Source of the DNA: a virus
Virus record (IMG/VR): IMGVR_UViG_3300035698_012127
Coordinates: 1 to 35,277 of that record
Direction: 5' to 3' (one strand)
DNA: 35,277 nucleotides
A program made the position numbers and the translations under genes. Below the pieces are notes generated by a model that had not been told where the DNA came from, made no database searches, and was given only the letters and a program-made list of their open reading frames with translations. Positions within the stretch are counted from its first letter, which is position 1. Every line of letters starts with the position of its first letter. Shown piece after piece: positions 1-7,965 of the stretch.

Positions 1-335
1 GCTAAAACTTGTGCGTCTTGTGGGATTCTTGTTGATAGTTCTAGTATGCCGGAACGTAAAGCATCGACTTGCATTTTTGTTGCGCCGAACAAGTTGCCAA
101 CGTCGACCACTTTGCTTTCAAGTTTCGAGAATGCAGATAATGCGTTCTTAACCATTACGCCAACGGTGCCAAGTATAGCAAGCTTAAGCAGCCCAAATCC
201 TTTGGTTAATGTTTTTAATGAACCATCAGTTTTCTTAGCTTTTTTATCTACAGCTTCGAGGGAATTGCCCATCTTCTTAGCATTCTTGCTAACAAGGTCT
301 TTAAGCTTCGCAATAATATTTAGTTCTTTAGCCAC
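1..335 (-). CDS. tail tape measure protein, N-terminal part
   Basis: The gene runs off the left edge, so only about 111 N-terminal codons are present. A Lys-rich start is followed by a hydrophobic stretch (about residues 48-62, LLKLAILGTVGVMVKNAL) and then LSTRIPQDAQVLA, a sequence typical of the N-terminal region of phage tape measure proteins, which set tail length and are threaded inside the tail tube. I chose the GTG at 335 because GGAAAGAAG lies just upstream. The stop of the -1-frame extension of the preceding gene lies 3 nt before this start, so translation is probably coupled. Tail-tube genes upstream fit the assignment. Confidence 0.8.
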   Translation of the reverse strand, partial: MAKELNIIAKLKDLVSKNAKKMGNSLEAVDKKAKKTDGSLKTLTKGFGLLKLAILGTVGVMVKNALSAFSKLESKVVDVGNLFGATKMQVDALRSGILELSTRIPQDAQVL

Positions 336-338
336 TAT

Positions 339-484
339 TTATTTCTTCTTTCCAAACCGATGCTCATACATATCAAGCATCTGTTTTCTGTCTTCAGGGC
401 TAAGTTTTAATCCACTTGTCCTTTTGCTAGGTTCACATGCTGCTGGACTAACTTGTAATCGTTCGCTTGAAGGGCTTTTTTTTT
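339..484 (-). other. open -1 frame after a nine-A slippery run
   Basis: In the -1 frame of the 74-residue gene, TAG and TAA lie immediately before the A run. From the run onward that frame is open for 45 further codons, ending KFxxR-type basic text (EHRFGKKK) at TAA 339-341, 3 nt before the tape measure start. A -1 slip on AAA AAA AAA would give a 97-residue product sharing residues 1-52. The arrangement resembles the lambda G/GT frameshift. An indel in the homopolymer, making one 97-residue gene, is the main alternative. Confidence 0.5.
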
Positions 485-631
485 ACTAAAGTCGGCGACC
501 CATCTAATTAGTTTAAATATGTTTATGATGCCTACCCCACAAACCAAAATAGCCCAAACCCACCATTTATTAGCGAGCGCGTACTGATCCAACAAGTAAT
601 AAATTCCTAACCCATAAAATATTTGTTTCAT
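407..631 (-). CDS. small membrane-like protein in the tail-chaperone position
   Basis: This 74-residue protein has a good ribosome binding site (AAGGAG, 6 nt before ATG). The middle is hydrophobic (about residues 23-40, WWVWAILVCGVGIINIFK), so a single membrane segment is likely. It sits between the tail tube and tape measure genes, the place where tailed phages usually encode frameshifted tail assembly chaperones, but the sequence does not look like a known chaperone. Codons 50-52 lie on a run of nine A (complement of 476-484), from which a -1 frame stays open to 339. The function is unknown. Confidence 0.6.
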   Translation of the reverse strand: MKQIFYGLGIYYLLDQYALANKWWVWAILVCGVGIINIFKLIRWVADFSKKKALQANDYKLVQQHVNLAKGQVD

Positions 632-653
632 AACGTTTCTCCTTTTTTTCTTT

Positions 654-1661
654 TTAGTTCTTAGGCGGTGTTGCGTCTTCGATCACTACCTCGATTTTAC
701 ACATATAGCCTGACACAGAATCGTATATCGCAGAAAACTCTATCGGCTGCACGATCTCCTCCGTCGTGTCGTTAGGCGGTGTTGTCCCATTAAAATATGT
801 CCGTGGCAATTTGATCTCAATAGAATGCGCGGTGCCAGAAGTCGAGTCGACTGATTGAAGCAATAAAGATATCGCTGTATAGGTCTCATTAACAAAATTG
901 TTATACTGACCCAATGTTTCAAAGGTGAGGTTCATTGTGCCGTTGATTTCCCTTGTATGGAACAGATGGTTAGCTATCGTTGACTTTGAATTCAATTCAC
1001 GGTTCTCGACAGGGACATTGTTATAATTGAGCGTGATATCTTTACAAGCCACAACAGAGACAGCCGTAATAGTTGCACCAAACCGGACAGACACGTTATT
1101 AAAATTTATTGGCGGTGTGTTCGTGTATGCGTATGTCGGGCTAGTATCTAATGCCGCGCCATGATTACCAAACTTGAAATTCCATGTCTCTTTAGGTGGT
1201 GTGCCTACAGTCGCATTTAGTGAATAAGATTCCACAATCCCGTTATACCAGTTAAGAGCGAGCGAAGAATCGGCCCCGTATACTGTCATGAACTGCAATC
1301 TTGTGCTGCTTGGAACATCGTCACCTTCGGAGAAGTTATGGCGCTTCACAACGGTATCACCAACCGCAGGGATGGAGCTTGTAACTGACCCGCATTGCAA
1401 ATACTGATAAAGTGCAATCCCGTTATTAGGATCGACAGATTTCGTTAAAGAGCCGTTAGCGGATATGTTTCCTGTTAATCTGCGCTGTGGGGATCTGTTT
1501 CCTATCCCTAATTCCTGTGCTTGGATTTGCTCTTCTTTTGTTCTGACAAAACTAAAACTGTCTACCAACATGAATTCGGCTGGGCCTGTCCCTGCATGTT
1601 CTGCTGTTGTAGAAACTTCTGTAAATCCGACGAAACCTTTATATCCCATTACTATTGTCAT
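654..1661 (-). CDS. major tail tube protein, copy A
   Basis: A 335-residue protein starting MTIVMGYKG with AGGAGGACATAAA before the ATG. The C-terminal half resembles siphovirus tail tube proteins: a HTREINGTMNLTFE segment, then IEIKLPRTYFNGTTPP, then VQPIEFSAIYD and a closing beta strand. It should polymerise into the hollow tail tube. It is a clear paralogue of the next gene upstream; both share MTIVMGYK, RTKEEQIQ, PVENR and NDTTEEIVQP. No sheath gene is seen nearby, which favours a non-contractile tail. Family assignment is by motif recall only. Confidence 0.72.
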   Translation of the reverse strand: MTIVMGYKGFVGFTEVSTTAEHAGTGPAEFMLVDSFSFVRTKEEQIQAQELGIGNRSPQRRLTGNISANGSLTKSVDPNNGIALYQYLQCGSVTSSIPAVGDTVVKRHNFSEGDDVPSSTRLQFMTVYGADSSLALNWYNGIVESYSLNATVGTPPKETWNFKFGNHGAALDTSPTYAYTNTPPINFNNVSVRFGATITAVSVVACKDITLNYNNVPVENRELNSKSTIANHLFHTREINGTMNLTFETLGQYNNFVNETYTAISLLLQSVDSTSGTAHSIEIKLPRTYFNGTTPPNDTTEEIVQPIEFSAIYDSVSGYMCKIEVVIEDATPPKN

Positions 1662-1685
1662 TTTATGTCCTCCTTATTTAAATAA

Positions 1686-2696
1686 TTATTTTACTAACGC
1701 GGCTTGCGTGTTATATACGACTATTTGGCACATATACCCGACAGTCGAGTCATAGACCGCAGAAAACTCTAACGGTTGAACGATTTCTTCTGTTGTATCA
1801 TTTGGTGGTGTTACCCCATTAAAATAGACTTGCGGCAATTTAAGCTCTATTGAATGCAATGTCCCTGAAGTTGAGTTAGCAGTATTTAACAATAAAGAAA
1901 CAGCCATCGCCGTCTCGTTAACGAATAGATTGTATGCGCCTAGATCTTCAAAGGTGAGGTTCATTGTGCCGTTAATCTCTCGTGTATGGAACAAATGATC
2001 TACAATCGTCGATTGCGAGTTAAGCCATCTGTTTTCTACAGGCACATTGTTTATGTTTACGGTTATATCCTTACAAGCGACTTGAGATACAGAGCCTATA
2101 ACAGTACCCATCCGAACAGACGCGTTATTGTAATTAATTGGCTGTAAAGCATCATAAGCGAATGCGGGTGCGGTTGTACGTGGTGCGCCATGGTCAGAAA
2201 ACTTGAAATTCCATGTCTCTTTAACAGGGCTATTAACTGTGGCATTAATAGAATAAGATTCGACTACCCCATTAAACCAATTAAGCGTGTTCGCGACAGA
2301 TGAATCGCATCCAAATGTCGTCATAAACTGTAATCGAGTAGATGTCGGAACATCGTCACCCTCATAAAATGTATGCTTTTTGAATGTGGTGTCCGCAGCC
2401 GTTGGCGCTGAGCTTGTCGTCGAACCACATAAAAGCCACTGATATAGACTTACCCCATTATTCTCGTCTATGTTCCTGGTCAAGGTTCCGTTAGCGGCTA
2501 TGTTGCCTGTAACCCTTCGATGTGGTGCCCTATCGCAGATACCTATCTCCTGTGTTTGGATCTGTTCCTCTTTCGTGCGTGTAAAGCTAAAGCTGTCTAC
2601 GAGTATAAACTCGTTAGCGTCTACACCCGTTTTTTCTGTTGTTTGCGATGATGCAGAATAACCGATAGCACTTTTATAGCCCATTACTATTGTCAT
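1686..2696 (-). CDS. major tail tube protein, copy B
   Basis: A 336-residue paralogue of the downstream tail tube gene. I placed the start at 2696, where AAGGAGGACACTA precedes ATG and the protein begins MTIVMGYK like its twin; an in-frame ATG at 2732 would add 12 residues but lies deep in the upstream gene and has no better site. The two copies diverge mostly in the N-terminal third and agree over the HTREINGTMNLTFE and NDTTEEIVQP regions. Either both build a mixed tube, or one is a specialised tail-tip or decoration variant. The start overlaps the end of the 95-residue gene by 23 nt. Confidence 0.72.
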   Translation of the reverse strand: MTIVMGYKSAIGYSASSQTTEKTGVDANEFILVDSFSFTRTKEEQIQTQEIGICDRAPHRRVTGNIAANGTLTRNIDENNGVSLYQWLLCGSTTSSAPTAADTTFKKHTFYEGDDVPTSTRLQFMTTFGCDSSVANTLNWFNGVVESYSINATVNSPVKETWNFKFSDHGAPRTTAPAFAYDALQPINYNNASVRMGTVIGSVSQVACKDITVNINNVPVENRWLNSQSTIVDHLFHTREINGTMNLTFEDLGAYNLFVNETAMAVSLLLNTANSTSGTLHSIELKLPQVYFNGVTPPNDTTEEIVQPLEFSAVYDSTVGYMCQIVVYNTQAALVK

Positions 2697-2961
2697 TAGT
2701 GTCCTCCTTCTTAATAGGTTTGGTTTCTGCAATTTCTATCTTTTTTATTCGGGTATCATTATCATCAACAACCATTTTCTTTGTTTTCTTAGTTGTGTTC
2801 TTATCGATTACTTTAAATTTTCCTGTAGCTAAAAGTGCCGCTTCTACGTCGAGTGATAATCCGTCTAAAACCTTGCCTGGCACCACGCTAATAGCAGGGC
2901 ACATTTGCTTCCCCAATATCCGTGGATATGTCTCTCTTGAAATACCTGTATATTCAATCAT
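2674..2961 (-). CDS. hypothetical protein with Lys-rich tail
   Basis: A 95-residue protein with TAGGAGGG upstream of its ATG. The first 55 residues look folded (PAISVVPGKVLDGLSLDVEAALL), while the rest is charged and low in hydrophobics, probably disordered. The start overlaps the end of the DUF115-like gene by 8 nt and its end overlaps the start of tail tube copy B, so the three are translated as one unit. I do not recognise a family. Its place just before the tube genes suggests a tail-assembly role, by inference only. Confidence 0.6.
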   Translation of the reverse strand: MIEYTGISRETYPRILGKQMCPAISVVPGKVLDGLSLDVEAALLATGKFKVIDKNTTKKTKKMVVDDNDTRIKKIEIAETKPIKKEDTNDNSNGL

Positions 2962-3835
2962 TGATTTTTACCCTCCTACCATTTTTTAAGATTCCAGCCC
3001 CAGTACAATTATAGAATTTTGCGCCATAACGTTGGCCCGCATAATGGATATACATATCCAGCCAATTAGAAGAGAATTCCATGTTGGTCGATGCGAAGAC
3101 TATTTTATTGTTATTATTAACAGGCCTTAAATGCGCATAAAGCTCTTTTTTCCTGTTTGAATGAGCATCGTCTTCACCGTAATAAGCGTCCCTAGTCCAG
3201 CTATAGTCATAGCCAAAGAAATAGATTTCTTTAGACCCGAATATCTTTACAGCAATAACAGCTAATGAGTTCCCGACATTACTTGCTGCCTCGATAATCT
3301 CATAATAATCTACGAACGGCCCAAAATATTCAGCGGTGCCTATCTTAGAGTCAGGTGTTAATTGGATGTTGTCTTTGTTTAGATACCAAAAGATGCGGTC
3401 TTTACCTGCATGCTTAACCCATAGGTCAGACCAGCCAGGCGAACCATATACATTCGCAATTAATATCGAATGCTTTATCGCTTCAGGATCTACGCCCTCG
3501 ATATATGATGTATCAACAGAGCCATCAGCTATGAGACAGAAATCGACCTTAATGCCTCTATTAGCAAGCGGCCTAAACGCCTTATCTACACAACCCACAA
3601 CAACATCTTCTCGCCCAAAATACTCTGATGTTTTGAACTCTAATACGTTCTTATCAAAAGATGGCCCAAACGCGAACAACATAATCTTTTTCCCGTGGTA
3701 CATATTCAATATATCTTTCAAACTAGTCGTGATTTTATCTTTGTTTGCCTTACAGTTATCAATCCATAAGTCATGCCACTTATCGAACGCTATCTTGCTG
3801 TGTTTCATTATCTCGCCTTTATTCATTTCTGCCAT
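2954..3835 (-). CDS. DUF115 / MptE-like or Maf-like enzyme
   Basis: A 293-residue protein that resembles the DUF115 family (6-hydroxymethylpterin diphosphokinase MptE-like and motility-associated glycosyltransferase-like proteins). The family pattern seen is FAFGPSFDKN near residue 55 (glycine/serine loop after a beta strand), DFCLIADGS (about 97-105), a GNSLAVIAVKIFG helix (about 187-199), then IYFFGYDYSWT (about 203-213). Members transfer a diphosphate or nucleotide-sugar moiety. Here the gene lies inside a tail cluster with a good GGAGAAATATT site, so it may modify a virion protein or a cell-surface sugar. Substrate is unknown. Confidence 0.65.
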   Translation of the reverse strand: MAEMNKGEIMKHSKIAFDKWHDLWIDNCKANKDKITTSLKDILNMYHGKKIMLFAFGPSFDKNVLEFKTSEYFGREDVVVGCVDKAFRPLANRGIKVDFCLIADGSVDTSYIEGVDPEAIKHSILIANVYGSPGWSDLWVKHAGKDRIFWYLNKDNIQLTPDSKIGTAEYFGPFVDYYEIIEAASNVGNSLAVIAVKIFGSKEIYFFGYDYSWTRDAYYGEDDAHSNRKKELYAHLRPVNNNNKIVFASTNMEFSSNWLDMYIHYAGQRYGAKFYNCTGAGILKNGRRVKIND

Positions 3836-3968
3836 AATATTTCTCCTTTATTTTAAAAACTCGGCTATCCCCTATTTTATCAGACTTCGATTGAAAGTAT
3901 GTAAAAACGAAAAAGCCAAAGCACTGGCAGATCATAAATAAAAATAAACTTAACTTTCCGTATGTCAT
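3819..3968 (-). CDS. small membrane protein, 49 residues
   Basis: A short gene filling the gap between the tail terminator candidate and the DUF115-like gene. Its ATG overlaps the TGA of the upstream gene in an ATGA, the usual sign of translational coupling, and its TAA overlaps the first codons of the next gene by 17 nt. Residues 5-24 are strongly hydrophobic (KLSLFLFMICQCFGFFVFTY), followed by a basic tail ending KEKYYGRNE. It is probably a single-pass membrane protein. Function unknown. Confidence 0.55.
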   Translation of the reverse strand: MTYGKLSLFLFMICQCFGFFVFTYFQSKSDKIGDSRVFKIKEKYYGRNE

Positions 3969-4441
3969 GTATTCACCAAAAAGTTTAATGTTTCCACTGC
4001 TATTAACGAGTTTTTCTGATATTTACCTTCTTTTTTAACCACGTTATTAAAGACAACGCCCTTTATATCTACATTAATAAATGTACCGGACAACGTATCA
4101 TCGGCCCGAATCGCTTGCTCTACGTTAGCTGTAAGCAGTCTAGTATCTTGCCGCAACGCGGTATAAGAAGTGAAAGCGCGTGAATGACAGCCGATTTCCC
4201 ATACACATACAACCGATATCCGCGATTGGTTGCCTATCCCAAGCTCTTCACGTTCCTGTTCGTTTTGTCTTAAGTTGATAGATATAGCTGGGTATTGTCT
4301 TGCGTCCAGCGTGTATTCGTCTGGTGTGAAATCTTTTATTATAGTTACATTAGAAACACCGTTATTTAATGTGGATGAATTAGCCTTCAAATAATTGAGG
4401 ATGCCTGTAGTTAGCGAGTTATAATCTAGTATTAATGCCAT
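3965..4441 (-). CDS. putative tail terminator / tail completion protein
   Basis: A 158-residue protein with a GGGAGGG site before ATG. It has the size and layout of tail completion proteins: an N-terminal helix (SLTTGILNYLKAN), a strand reading YPAISINLR, RISVVCVWEIGCHS, a long helix (TRLLTANVEQAIR) and a last strand ending ETLNFLVNT. It lies between the virion morphogenesis gene and the tail tube genes, the normal place for a tail terminator that caps the tube and docks it to the head. Assignment rests on position plus general pattern. Confidence 0.5.
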   Translation of the reverse strand: MALILDYNSLTTGILNYLKANSSTLNNGVSNVTIIKDFTPDEYTLDARQYPAISINLRQNEQEREELGIGNQSRISVVCVWEIGCHSRAFTSYTALRQDTRLLTANVEQAIRADDTLSGTFINVDIKGVVFNNVVKKEGKYQKNSLIAVETLNFLVNT

Positions 4442-4933
4442 CTAGCCCTCCCACGCTTTCCCAATAGCTTCTTCTATTATTTTCACAATATCGTCTTCTG
4501 ATTTTTTGGATAGCCACATAAATTCTCGTTGTGGCATAGTTACTGAATGACCACGGCCTGTCTTACCACCGAAGTTATGGATAGCTGCATATTTAACGGT
4601 CGTCCCAACTTGGGCTAGCTCTTTTGTTGTTTTATTAGTTGTTTTCGCGTTAGTACCCATAAGCGAATTAAATAATCTGGAGGTATCTCTTAACGTGCTT
4701 CCTGCTCTGCCTGCCTTCTTTTGTTTGGAAGACGCTTGGCTCACCGCACGGCCAGATTCTTTCCAGCCTGATGCAGGCCCAGTCTCTTTTTTGAAATGGT
4801 CAAACACGTCAGACATCATTCGAGCCTGCACACCTTGCATAACCGCGCGAGTTTCGGAAGTGAATGCCACTAATCGTTTTAGCGCGTCAGTGACTTCTTT
4901 ATCATCTATTATAAGCTGGATGCCTTTAGCCAT
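4442..4933 (-). CDS. virion morphogenesis protein (Mu gpG / P2 gpS type)
   Basis: A 163-residue protein of the phage virion morphogenesis family (head-tail joining, tail completion). Visible marks are a long N-terminal helix (ALKRLVAFTSETRAVM), WKESGRAVSQ, SRLFNSL, then the family signature VGTTVKYAAIHNFGG (about residues 109-123) and MPQREFMWLSKK, which matches the usual PxRxFLG region. AGGAGATACC precedes the ATG. The start overlaps the stop of the gp36-like gene at one base, and the gene abuts the tail terminator candidate, as in other phage connector clusters. Confidence 0.8.
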   Translation of the reverse strand: MAKGIQLIIDDKEVTDALKRLVAFTSETRAVMQGVQARMMSDVFDHFKKETGPASGWKESGRAVSQASSKQKKAGRAGSTLRDTSRLFNSLMGTNAKTTNKTTKELAQVGTTVKYAAIHNFGGKTGRGHSVTMPQREFMWLSKKSEDDIVKIIEEAIGKAWEG

Positions 4934-5439
4934 TAGGTATCTCCTGATTTAGCTGACATATCATCTTGAAGTCTGCCATGCGATACTCTCCAGTTTAATG
5001 GGTTACCTACATCAAAAGTTTGGACATAGCCTTTTGTTGATATTTGGAATTTTCTGGACACGTCACGTTCATCAATGATGTTGCCTTCACCATCATAAAG
5101 AACCGCTTTCCCGTCACGCAGATCCGTGAGGATATTTAGGGCAAGATTATAATCATTTGTTATATTTGGTCTATCCTGAAGGCCGCCATCGGCGTTATAT
5201 AGAGCGTCATAGACATCGTAGGTAACAAATGCCTGCCCGATCATTAACACAGTAGGTGAAGTGGCGTATGTTGATGGAGTCCACCTATTACCACAATAAG
5301 CGTCTATCATCCCCTCACGGCGGGTTATGTAGTTAACTATTGTGGCAGTGTTAATAGAGGTGGTGCTTAATCCTGGGATTAACTGAGCATCGGTTGTTGC
5401 TGTTGGCAGCCATGATGTATGTGTAACATATCTTCCCAT
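4933..5439 (-). CDS. Gp36-like head-tail joining protein (DUF1320)
   Basis: A 168-residue protein with the layout of the DUF1320 / Mu gp36 family: a start reading RYVTHTSWLP, a segment of small helices containing REGMIDAYCGNRW (about residues 42-54), a helical middle (FVTYDVYDALYN) and LALNILTDLRDGKAVL. Members are adaptor proteins between portal and tail. Neighbours fit: the morphogenesis gene follows directly. The upstream GAGG site is modest. The last 45 residues are less conserved-looking. Confidence 0.7.
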   Translation of the reverse strand: MGRYVTHTSWLPTATTDAQLIPGLSTTSINTATIVNYITRREGMIDAYCGNRWTPSTYATSPTVLMIGQAFVTYDVYDALYNADGGLQDRPNITNDYNLALNILTDLRDGKAVLYDGEGNIIDERDVSRKFQISTKGYVQTFDVGNPLNWRVSHGRLQDDMSAKSGDT

Positions 5440-5450
5440 ATAAACCTCAT

Positions 5451-5966
5451 TTACTTTTTAGTTCGTCGTCTACGTCTTTGCTTAGTAATAACTGGGATTC
5501 CATCATCTAAAACAGGTGTTGTTTCTGGTTCATTAACTTCTGGATTCTCAGAAATAACGTCCTCAACAGTAACGGAATCCTTGCGTTTAGATGCGCGAAG
5601 TTCAGCTATTTGCTGGTCTTGGAGATCCATGCGTTCTTGCTGTTCTTTAATGATAAAAGATAACGCCTCAGCAGCATCTCGCGCTTCGTCTTTATCTTTA
5701 TCTGTTTTAGCGTTTAGGTCAGTTAAAATCTTTTTCTTTTTTAGTTTGGTTTTCAGTAAGTGCAAGCTCTTATGGCTTCCACGTTGGATCAATGTTTCAA
5801 GATCTTCCTTTGGCTTAGCCGCACTCATCTCAGCACGGTTATAACGCAACAACCCTTCCGCATCTTCTTTCGGTAGTTCGTATACGTGTGATTTAGCTAA
5901 CATGCCGAACTTGTCGGTCTTAAACCCACATCTCATCTTTATTACTAAAGTTTCTAGTTCTTCCAT
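5451..5966 (-). CDS. hypothetical connector-region protein with coiled coil
   Basis: A 171-residue protein with an AGAGGAG site. Residues 1-50 may be folded (FGMLAKSHVYELPKEDAEGLL resembles a small domain seen next to capsid genes). Residues 70-130 are highly charged with heptad-like spacing and probably form a coiled coil. The C-terminus is acidic and then ends in RRRRRTKK, suggesting a nucleic-acid- or capsid-binding tail. It lies between the major capsid and gp36-like genes, so a head-connector role is likely. I do not recognise the family. Confidence 0.55.
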   Translation of the reverse strand: MEELETLVIKMRCGFKTDKFGMLAKSHVYELPKEDAEGLLRYNRAEMSAAKPKEDLETLIQRGSHKSLHLLKTKLKKKKILTDLNAKTDKDKDEARDAAEALSFIIKEQQERMDLQDQQIAELRASKRKDSVTVEDVISENPEVNEPETTPVLDDGIPVITKQRRRRRTKK

Positions 5967-6098
5967 TTTTATACTCCTCTATATTTCTTCCATTTTTATT
6001 TGGTTTCTCCGATTTTTATTTCATCCCATTTGAGGGAGGGAATGGAGAAACTACCGTTAGGCAAAAAGATCGAACCCCTCCCGCAAACAGGTTAGGTT
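5967..6098 (-). other. gene-free 132-nt spacer after the capsid gene, with an inverted repeat
   Basis: No coding frame with a start is seen here. GGGAGGG at 6034-6040 is complementary to CCCTCCC at 6076-6082, giving a 7-bp stem with a 35-nt loop. No run of T follows on the minus strand, so it is not a typical intrinsic terminator. It might slow or process the transcript after the abundant capsid message. Confidence 0.3.
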
Positions 6099-7037
6099 TT
6101 ATGTATGAATCCCATCAAGAAAATAACCAGTTAAACTCATTACGCACTTAATGTCGTACATCCAGTCTAACTCGTAGTAATCTCCATTGATTGATTCATC
6201 ACGATATTTTCTAAGCAACGGTTTTTGGTCACCAAACAATCCTGCAAAAGTGATGCCTAAGTTAGCACTTTTCTTTTTAGGGCTTGTCTCGTTATGATAC
6301 CAGATTGCTTTTTGGTTCATGATGTAATCGGTTGTCGCGCTAATACCTTCATCAGTTGTTCTGTAGATAGCATCAGTAACATCAACCTTTTTCACGTCCA
6401 TAACAGATGCGAGAATATCAGTTGTGATAATGCCTCTTTCAGACCATTTTACGCGATCCAATATATCAGCATGGTCTTTTAAAACGTTGAACGTTTCTTC
6501 GCCCATCATCAAACCATTAACACGCTGTCCAGAATATTTAAGGATATTATTTCGAGCAGTGTCGGAATCGTCGATAGGTGCAGATGTTGCAGTGTCTTTA
6601 TCCCACGCGTTAGAACTCAAATGTGCATGATTCACACTAAACGTAGTATGAGTTAAAAATACTTTGGCTGCTTCTATTTCTCTTTGACGAGCGATAGCTA
6701 ACGAAAGTTCTTCAACAGCATCTTCGTCAGGGTTAACCGCAGGGTCAGAACCCATTCGGTCTTGCTCTGTAACAGGTTGTCTTAACGAATGGCGTTTAAG
6801 TACAAATGTTCCAGTAGTAAGTGGCGTTGCCTCCAAAATATTAGCAGCAGTTTTATTCGCTCTAATATCGTTAACTGTTCTAAACTGAGAAGCCACGTCA
6901 TATACATAATATTGGTCTGAAATTTTCCCTACCCGTTTGATAGGTGCAAGTGCAGATGCAATCTTGTATGAGCTAGGATCTTGCAAAGTTTTGATTGATA
7001 AGTCTTCCAGTGCCTTTGGCACATGTCTTGTATCCAT
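6099..7037 (-). CDS. major capsid protein (HK97-fold type)
   Basis: A 312-residue protein with AAGGAG before ATG. Position and size fit the shell protein: it follows the protease/scaffold and decoration-like genes and precedes the connector genes. Text typical of HK97-fold coat proteins includes an N-arm, RHSLRQPVTEQDR (about 83-95), a helix AVEELSLAIARQREIEAAKVF (spine-helix-like, about 109-129), NGLMMGEETFNVLKDH (A-domain helix) and a C-terminal strand region YYELDWMYDIKCVMSLTGYF. Family assignment comes from context plus this pattern, without a database match. Confidence 0.75.
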   Translation of the reverse strand: MDTRHVPKALEDLSIKTLQDPSSYKIASALAPIKRVGKISDQYYVYDVASQFRTVNDIRANKTAANILEATPLTTGTFVLKRHSLRQPVTEQDRMGSDPAVNPDEDAVEELSLAIARQREIEAAKVFLTHTTFSVNHAHLSSNAWDKDTATSAPIDDSDTARNNILKYSGQRVNGLMMGEETFNVLKDHADILDRVKWSERGIITTDILASVMDVKKVDVTDAIYRTTDEGISATTDYIMNQKAIWYHNETSPKKKSANLGITFAGLFGDQKPLLRKYRDESINGDYYELDWMYDIKCVMSLTGYFLDGIHT

Positions 7038-7058
7038 TATTTAACTCCTTTCAAATCT

Positions 7059-7493
7059 TTAAACTAATGTTGAATAAGGCCGTAGAAAAACATTAACAAC
7101 TTGGCTTTCTACGCCTGCTTCTAGCGTATAGCCAGAAACCCAATAAACGCCTACTGAAGCGGCAAACGTCGCACAACTTGATACAGGTTCCAAGAGCCCT
7201 GGGTTCGCGTTGTTGACGGCCATGCAAAACGGTTCGCCAGCATATAAAGAAGTCGAATCAACGACCCCTTTCGTAACGCCGAAAATACACACCCTACATT
7301 GTTCGCCCGCTTGGGAAGGAGCTGTTTCTAGGATGCCCGCTAAACCTGTCAATCCGTCCGTGCCCGAAAACGGTGCCTTTACAGTAAAACTTCCTGTGAT
7401 TTGAACACCTTTCCAAAGATACGCCGAAAGGTCAGTGTTTGCAGTGCAGTTAATAACTGTGCTTTTCCCTTCTAAAATCGGTGCATTTCCCAT
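7059..7493 (-). CDS. capsid decoration-like protein, copy 1
   Basis: A 144-residue, beta-rich protein with AAAGGAGG before its ATG. It is the first of three tandem paralogues next to the capsid gene, sharing NCTANTDLSA, GLTGLAGILE, APSQAGE, RVCIFGVTK and a YWVSGY strand. Size, beta content and location match small head decoration or stabilisation proteins (DUF2190-like), which bind the outer capsid surface. The copy ends SQVVNVFLRPYSTLV. Assignment is by position and composition. This copy is slightly more divergent near residue 20 (YLWKGVQITGSF). Confidence 0.55.
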   Translation of the reverse strand: MGNAPILEGKSTVINCTANTDLSAYLWKGVQITGSFTVKAPFSGTDGLTGLAGILETAPSQAGEQCRVCIFGVTKGVVDSTSLYAGEPFCMAVNNANPGLLEPVSSCATFAASVGVYWVSGYTLEAGVESQVVNVFLRPYSTLV

Positions 7494-7508
7494 TATTATC
7501 CTCCTTTC

Positions 7509-7946
7509 CTAAACGCGGTCAGTATGTGGACACATAAAGACGCTAATTATTTGGCTTTCCGCAGTAGAATCATCTAAACAGTAACCAGAAACCCAATAAA
7601 TTCCTTGTGATGCCTGATACGTTGCCGAGCTATCCACCTGTTGAAGTGTGCCTGGGTTGGTGTTGTTAACCGCTAATAGAAACGGATCTCCTCCAGCCAT
7701 AGTTGTCGTATCAGCGACACATTTTGTAATCCCGAAAATACAAACACGAGCATCGTCGCCAGCTTGTGACGGCGCGTTCTCTAAGATGCCTGCCATTCCA
7801 GTTAGCCCATCCGTGCCCGTATGCGGTGCCACGGCAGTGAAGCTATCAAGAATAGTCACGCCCTTCCACTGGTATGAAGAAAGGTCAGTATTCGCGGTGC
7901 AATTCAACAATATCCTATTTCCATCTAATATTGGTGTAAGTGCCAT
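7509..7946 (-). CDS. capsid decoration-like protein, copy 2
   Basis: A 145-residue paralogue of the flanking genes, preceded by GGGAGGCGATAGCTA. It keeps NCTANTDLSSYQWKGV, GTDGLTGMAGILE, APSQAGD, RVCIFGITK and IYWVSGY. The 15-20 nt spacers between the three copies each carry a fresh ribosome binding site, so each is expressed on its own, probably in large amounts. The copies likely arose by local duplication, then drifted, so they may form mixed decoration or different sites on the capsid. Confidence 0.55.
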   Translation of the reverse strand: MALTPILDGNRILLNCTANTDLSSYQWKGVTILDSFTAVAPHTGTDGLTGMAGILENAPSQAGDDARVCIFGITKCVADTTTMAGGDPFLLAVNNTNPGTLQQVDSSATYQASQGIYWVSGYCLDDSTAESQIISVFMCPHTDRV

Positions 7947-7965
7947 TAGCTATCGCCTCCCTTCA

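Noticed and set aside
46-489. A 147-codon rightward open frame at the left edge
   Set aside because: It is antisense to the tape measure start and to the -1-frame extension, has no binding site and an unlikely Ser/Phe-rich composition.
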